DNA of 7,404 nucleotides from JANMDU01 sp031388245. Its GTDB lineage: Bacteria > Pseudomonadota > Gammaproteobacteria > Burkholderiales > Burkholderiaceae_C. This document shows, piece after piece, positions 5,832 to 7,404 of this stretch (the stretch's first letter is position 1; each line of letters opens with the position of its first letter). The DNA is taken from assembly GCA_031388245.1 (NCBI GenBank), contig JANNED010000035.1:1-7404 (forward strand). The letters run 5' to 3'. The notes below the pieces were generated by a model, which saw only the letters and a list, made by a program, of their open reading frames with translations, did no database searches and was not told the origin of the DNA. A program made the translations under genes and the position numbers.

Positions 5832-5888
5832 ACAAGCTGAGCCCATAGATGCGAGTCCTGTGACGCTAGCAAGTACACATTGCCCCAC

Positions 5889-5914
5889 ATAAGCCTTCAT
5901 TATTGAAGGCTTAT
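5889..5914 (+). terminator. Strong hairpin, likely terminator between convergent genes
   Basis: A perfect 11-bp stem, ATAAGCCTTCA (5889-5899) with TGAAGGCTTAT (5904-5914), encloses a 4-nt loop. It is followed by TTCATTTG rather than an unbroken T-run. It stands 57 bp after the HiPIP stop and faces the leftward transposase gene, so it may serve both directions. The remaining 5915-6093 contains no recognisable gene or site. Confidence 0.6.
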
Positions 5915-6093
5915 TCATTTGTCGACTGTAGATCGCAACATGCTGTGATTAGATAAAAACGCCACCTGCTTGAAAAACTGTGTGTATGAGTATGGCAATT
6001 CGCACTCTTTGGATATCCACTCAAAGACCACGCTCTGGCAGCTTGGCGATTTATCCATTCAGTTATTCTGCAAAAATTCAGTAAACGACCCCC

Positions 6094-7002
6094 TTAGATG
6101 ATGGGTTTTGGGTTGATGCTATCTGTGTTGAAGTCGTCCGGTTGATTGTCAAAAGACTTCACAATCCGACTAATTCGAGAGGTGGACAAACCTAACTCGC
6201 GGGCAATTTCACTGAAATTCATAAATGATTGCGTATGTGCTTTGTAGATAGCTTGGTTTCGTCCGCTACAGCGCTGCAACCACTGGGCGAGGCTATGTGG
6301 TTGGGCTCTCTGGGCGCGTGGAACTTCTGAAGTGGTGGGCATGCTATTACGTGCCAAAGCTTGCATACGTGTGACGAATTCTTCATCGCCAAGGTAGACT
6401 TGCTGGCGTAGTTGCTGAACCCAAAACTCCTTACCCACACCGGCAGCAACGTAATTGGCATAGGCCTCATGTGCCTGGAGCTTGTCTGAGCTGGTTTCGG
6501 CGGAATGACCGAGCAATTGAGTCCAAACTGTGGGTGCATCCAGCCAAGGTTCAGGGGGTAGGCGGCCAGTTAGTTGAGCGTAACTGCTCCAAGGCCATTG
6601 CGCAATTTCCTTGCAAAGTTTCAAGCGCAGTGAGTTGAGTTCTACATGGCGGCATACCGCGAGTAAAAACTTGTCGCGATCAATCAAGATAGCCTTGAAA
6701 CGGCCTTGAAAAACATGTCCAGTATTTCCGTGGCGGCGATTAAAAGCTTGGGTATAGGTGCCATTGATTTGGCGCATGAGCGCGGAAAGATTGGCTTGCC
6801 GCGTTTGCAGGACAATATGATAGTGATTGTCCAAAAGACACCAAGCTAAAGCGCATGCATCGAATCGTTTCAGTGCGTTTTCCCACAGCAGCAAAAGCTG
6901 TTGACGATCTACATCGTCAGCAAAGATGGCATCTTGCCGATTTCCCCTTGAGGTGACGTGATAGACAGCGTCAGGGAATTCAATGCGAAGTGGGCGAGCC
7001 AT
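6094..7002 (-). CDS. REP-associated tyrosine transposase-like protein (Y1/HUH family), catalytic Tyr replaced
   Basis: A 302-aa member of the IS200-like Y1 transposase superfamily, RAYT type. RAYTs are single-copy HUH nucleases that cut single-stranded REP hairpins. The family N-terminus MARPLRIEFP..YHVTSRGN (1-21) defines the start (ATG 7000-7002). The metal-binding HUH motif is NHYH (His60, His62). QINGTYTQAFNRRHGNTGHVFQGRFKA (78-104) and WPWSSY (136-141) are further family blocks. In relatives the catalytic Tyr lies in (R/D)Y(V/I)xxNP, as Tyr115 of E. coli YafM does. Here the same place reads RHVELNS with His119, codon CAT, one transition from TAT. The C-terminal part carries a helix-turn-helix-like segment (about 261-284, MNFSEIARELGLSTSRISRI). 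No Shine-Dalgarno is seen. Local DNA is less GC-rich than neighbouring genes. The frame is intact, so this is either an inactive relic or a protein kept for binding only. Confidence 0.92.
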   Translation of the reverse strand: MARPLRIEFPDAVYHVTSRGNRQDAIFADDVDRQQLLLLWENALKRFDACALAWCLLDNHYHIVLQTRQANLSALMRQINGTYTQAFNRRHGNTGHVFQGRFKAILIDRDKFLLAVCRHVELNSLRLKLCKEIAQWPWSSYAQLTGRLPPEPWLDAPTVWTQLLGHSAETSSDKLQAHEAYANYVAAGVGKEFWVQQLRQQVYLGDEEFVTRMQALARNSMPTTSEVPRAQRAQPHSLAQWLQRCSGRNQAIYKAHTQSFMNFSEIARELGLSTSRISRIVKSFDNQPDDFNTDSINPKPII

Positions 7003-7110
7003 GGTGCGTGTTGAAAGAATGAGAAGGCAATAGGTGACCCAGAGCAATCGCCTAGACGTTCGCTCCTTGAACAATGGTTAGGATGAAAGTGCCGCAACAC
7101 TTAAAGGGTG

Positions 7111-7141
7111 CTCAGCTACCTACGCATCGCAGGTAGCTGAG
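7111..7141. repeat. 11-bp-stem palindrome upstream of the RAYT-like gene
   Basis: CTCAGCTACCT (7111-7121) pairs perfectly with AGGTAGCTGAG (7131-7141) around 9 nt, with two further CG pairs possible inside. It contains GTAG, the tetranucleotide typical of REP elements, although here it lies within the stem. It sits 109 bp before the RAYT start and beyond the EF-hand terminator. It could be a REP-like target, a gene-end hairpin or an operator. Confidence 0.6.
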
Positions 7142-7168
7142 ACCAGCGCTCAGAACAGAGTCGCTATC

Positions 7169-7191
7169 AAAAAACCGCTGATGATCACGCG
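7169..7191 (-). terminator. Intrinsic terminator of the EF-hand gene
   Basis: Reading leftward, a 6-bp stem with one bulged base (CGCTGA at 7176-7181 against TCA 7185-7187 and GCG 7189-7191) closes a 3-nt loop. It is followed by G and six T (complement of 7169-7174). It begins 7 bp after the EF-hand stop codon. Confidence 0.6.
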
Positions 7192-7197
7192 CCCAAT

Positions 7198-7404
7198 TTA
7201 GCCGCCGCGACGACCGTGCATCATTTCGAAGAACTCTTGAAATTGCTTTGCAGTCATCTTAGTGCCGCCTTTGGTGCCCATTTTCTCCATGGCCATATCA
7301 AAGGACTTGCCCATCAACTCTAAAAACTCAGCTTTATCAACCATGCTGTTTTTGTTTTTATCCAGCATCATGAAGATTTTTTGCTGGTCTTGCCACATCT
7401 GCAA
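7198..7404 (-). CDS. EF-hand protein, C-terminal part (5' end beyond the window)
   Basis: The last 68 residues of a leftward gene that enters from the right edge. The codon at the edge is TTG, so a start there is possible, but an incomplete gene is much likelier. A good EF-hand calcium loop, DKNKNSMVDKAE (fragment residues 15-26, DNA 7327-7362), has Asp1, Asn3, Asn5, Asp9 and Glu12. Position 6, usually Gly, is Ser. A second hand seems degenerate: GTKGGTKMTAKQ before FQEFFEMM lacks acidic ligands. The tail MHGRRGG is Gly/Arg-rich. Small EF-hand proteins with Met-rich helices like these, often secreted, are common in Burkholderiales. Function is unknown beyond probable calcium binding. A terminator follows directly. 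Confidence 0.8.
   Translation of the reverse strand: MQMWQDQQKIFMMLDKNKNSMVDKAEFLELMGKSFDMAMEKMGTKGGTKMTAKQFQEFFEMMHGRRGG

Noticed and set aside
5986..6084. 32-aa plus-strand open frame (MSMAIRTLW...) in the spacer before the RAYT-like gene
   Set aside because: Very short, with no convincing ribosome site and no recognisable motif.
7003..7074. Longer RAYT start at TTG 7074
   Set aside because: The additional residues do not fit the family, whereas MARPLRIEFP at 7002 is the standard N-terminus. An AAGGAG at 7063-7068 has no start codon at a suitable distance.

Overview
The window looks like the chromosome of a betaproteobacterium, probably Comamonadaceae (Burkholderiales). The evidence is the close fit to that family, from memory, of RodA, the MSLxTRC zinc-ribbon/DUF3426 protein and tRNA-Arg(CCG), together with GC-rich coding DNA and a C-rich intergenic repeat of a type common in those genomes. 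No species can be named from the sequence alone.

Left part, 1-3301: two tandem 84-bp repeat units (1-166) abut the end of a leftward gene set. This set is a zinc-ribbon/DUF3426 membrane protein (2282-3301), a PfkB-family sugar/nucleoside kinase (1348-2259) and rodA (168-1322). The genes are separated by only 22 and 25 bp, so they are probably co-transcribed. RodA is the glycosyltransferase of lateral-wall peptidoglycan synthesis. Its usual partner gene for PBP2 is not in the window.

Middle, 3302-4236: three closely spaced GC-rich hairpins, the last of them a good intrinsic terminator, end a leftward gene for a membrane-anchored monohaem cytochrome c (3473-4048). Its promoter region is shared, back to back, with a rightward tRNA-Arg(CCG) gene (4161-4236).

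Right-middle, 4237-5914: two rightward genes for exported redox proteins. The first is a catalase-related haem protein with a Sec signal peptide (4368-5396), which keeps the proximal RxxxY haem-ligand motif but appears to lack the distal His and Asn. The second is a Tat-exported high-potential iron-sulfur protein (HiPIP, 5511-5831). A long hairpin and a perfect 13-bp palindrome lie between them, and a strong hairpin lies after the second. Together with the cytochrome c, this stretch concerns electron transfer and peroxide or haem chemistry outside the cytoplasm. A direct partnership is only inferred.

Right end, 5915-7404: 5915-6093 holds nothing I can identify. It is followed by a leftward REP-associated tyrosine transposase (RAYT)-type gene (6094-7002) in visibly less GC-rich DNA. 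Its expected catalytic Tyr is a His. Upstream of it is an 11-bp-stem palindrome (7111-7141), then an intrinsic terminator (7169-7191) for a partial EF-hand gene that enters from the right edge (7198-7404).

I do not see a clear new multi-gene system. The best leads are the distal-pocket-deficient catalase homologue beside a HiPIP, the RAYT with a substituted catalytic Tyr and its nearby palindrome, and the unusual hairpin and repeat arrays.
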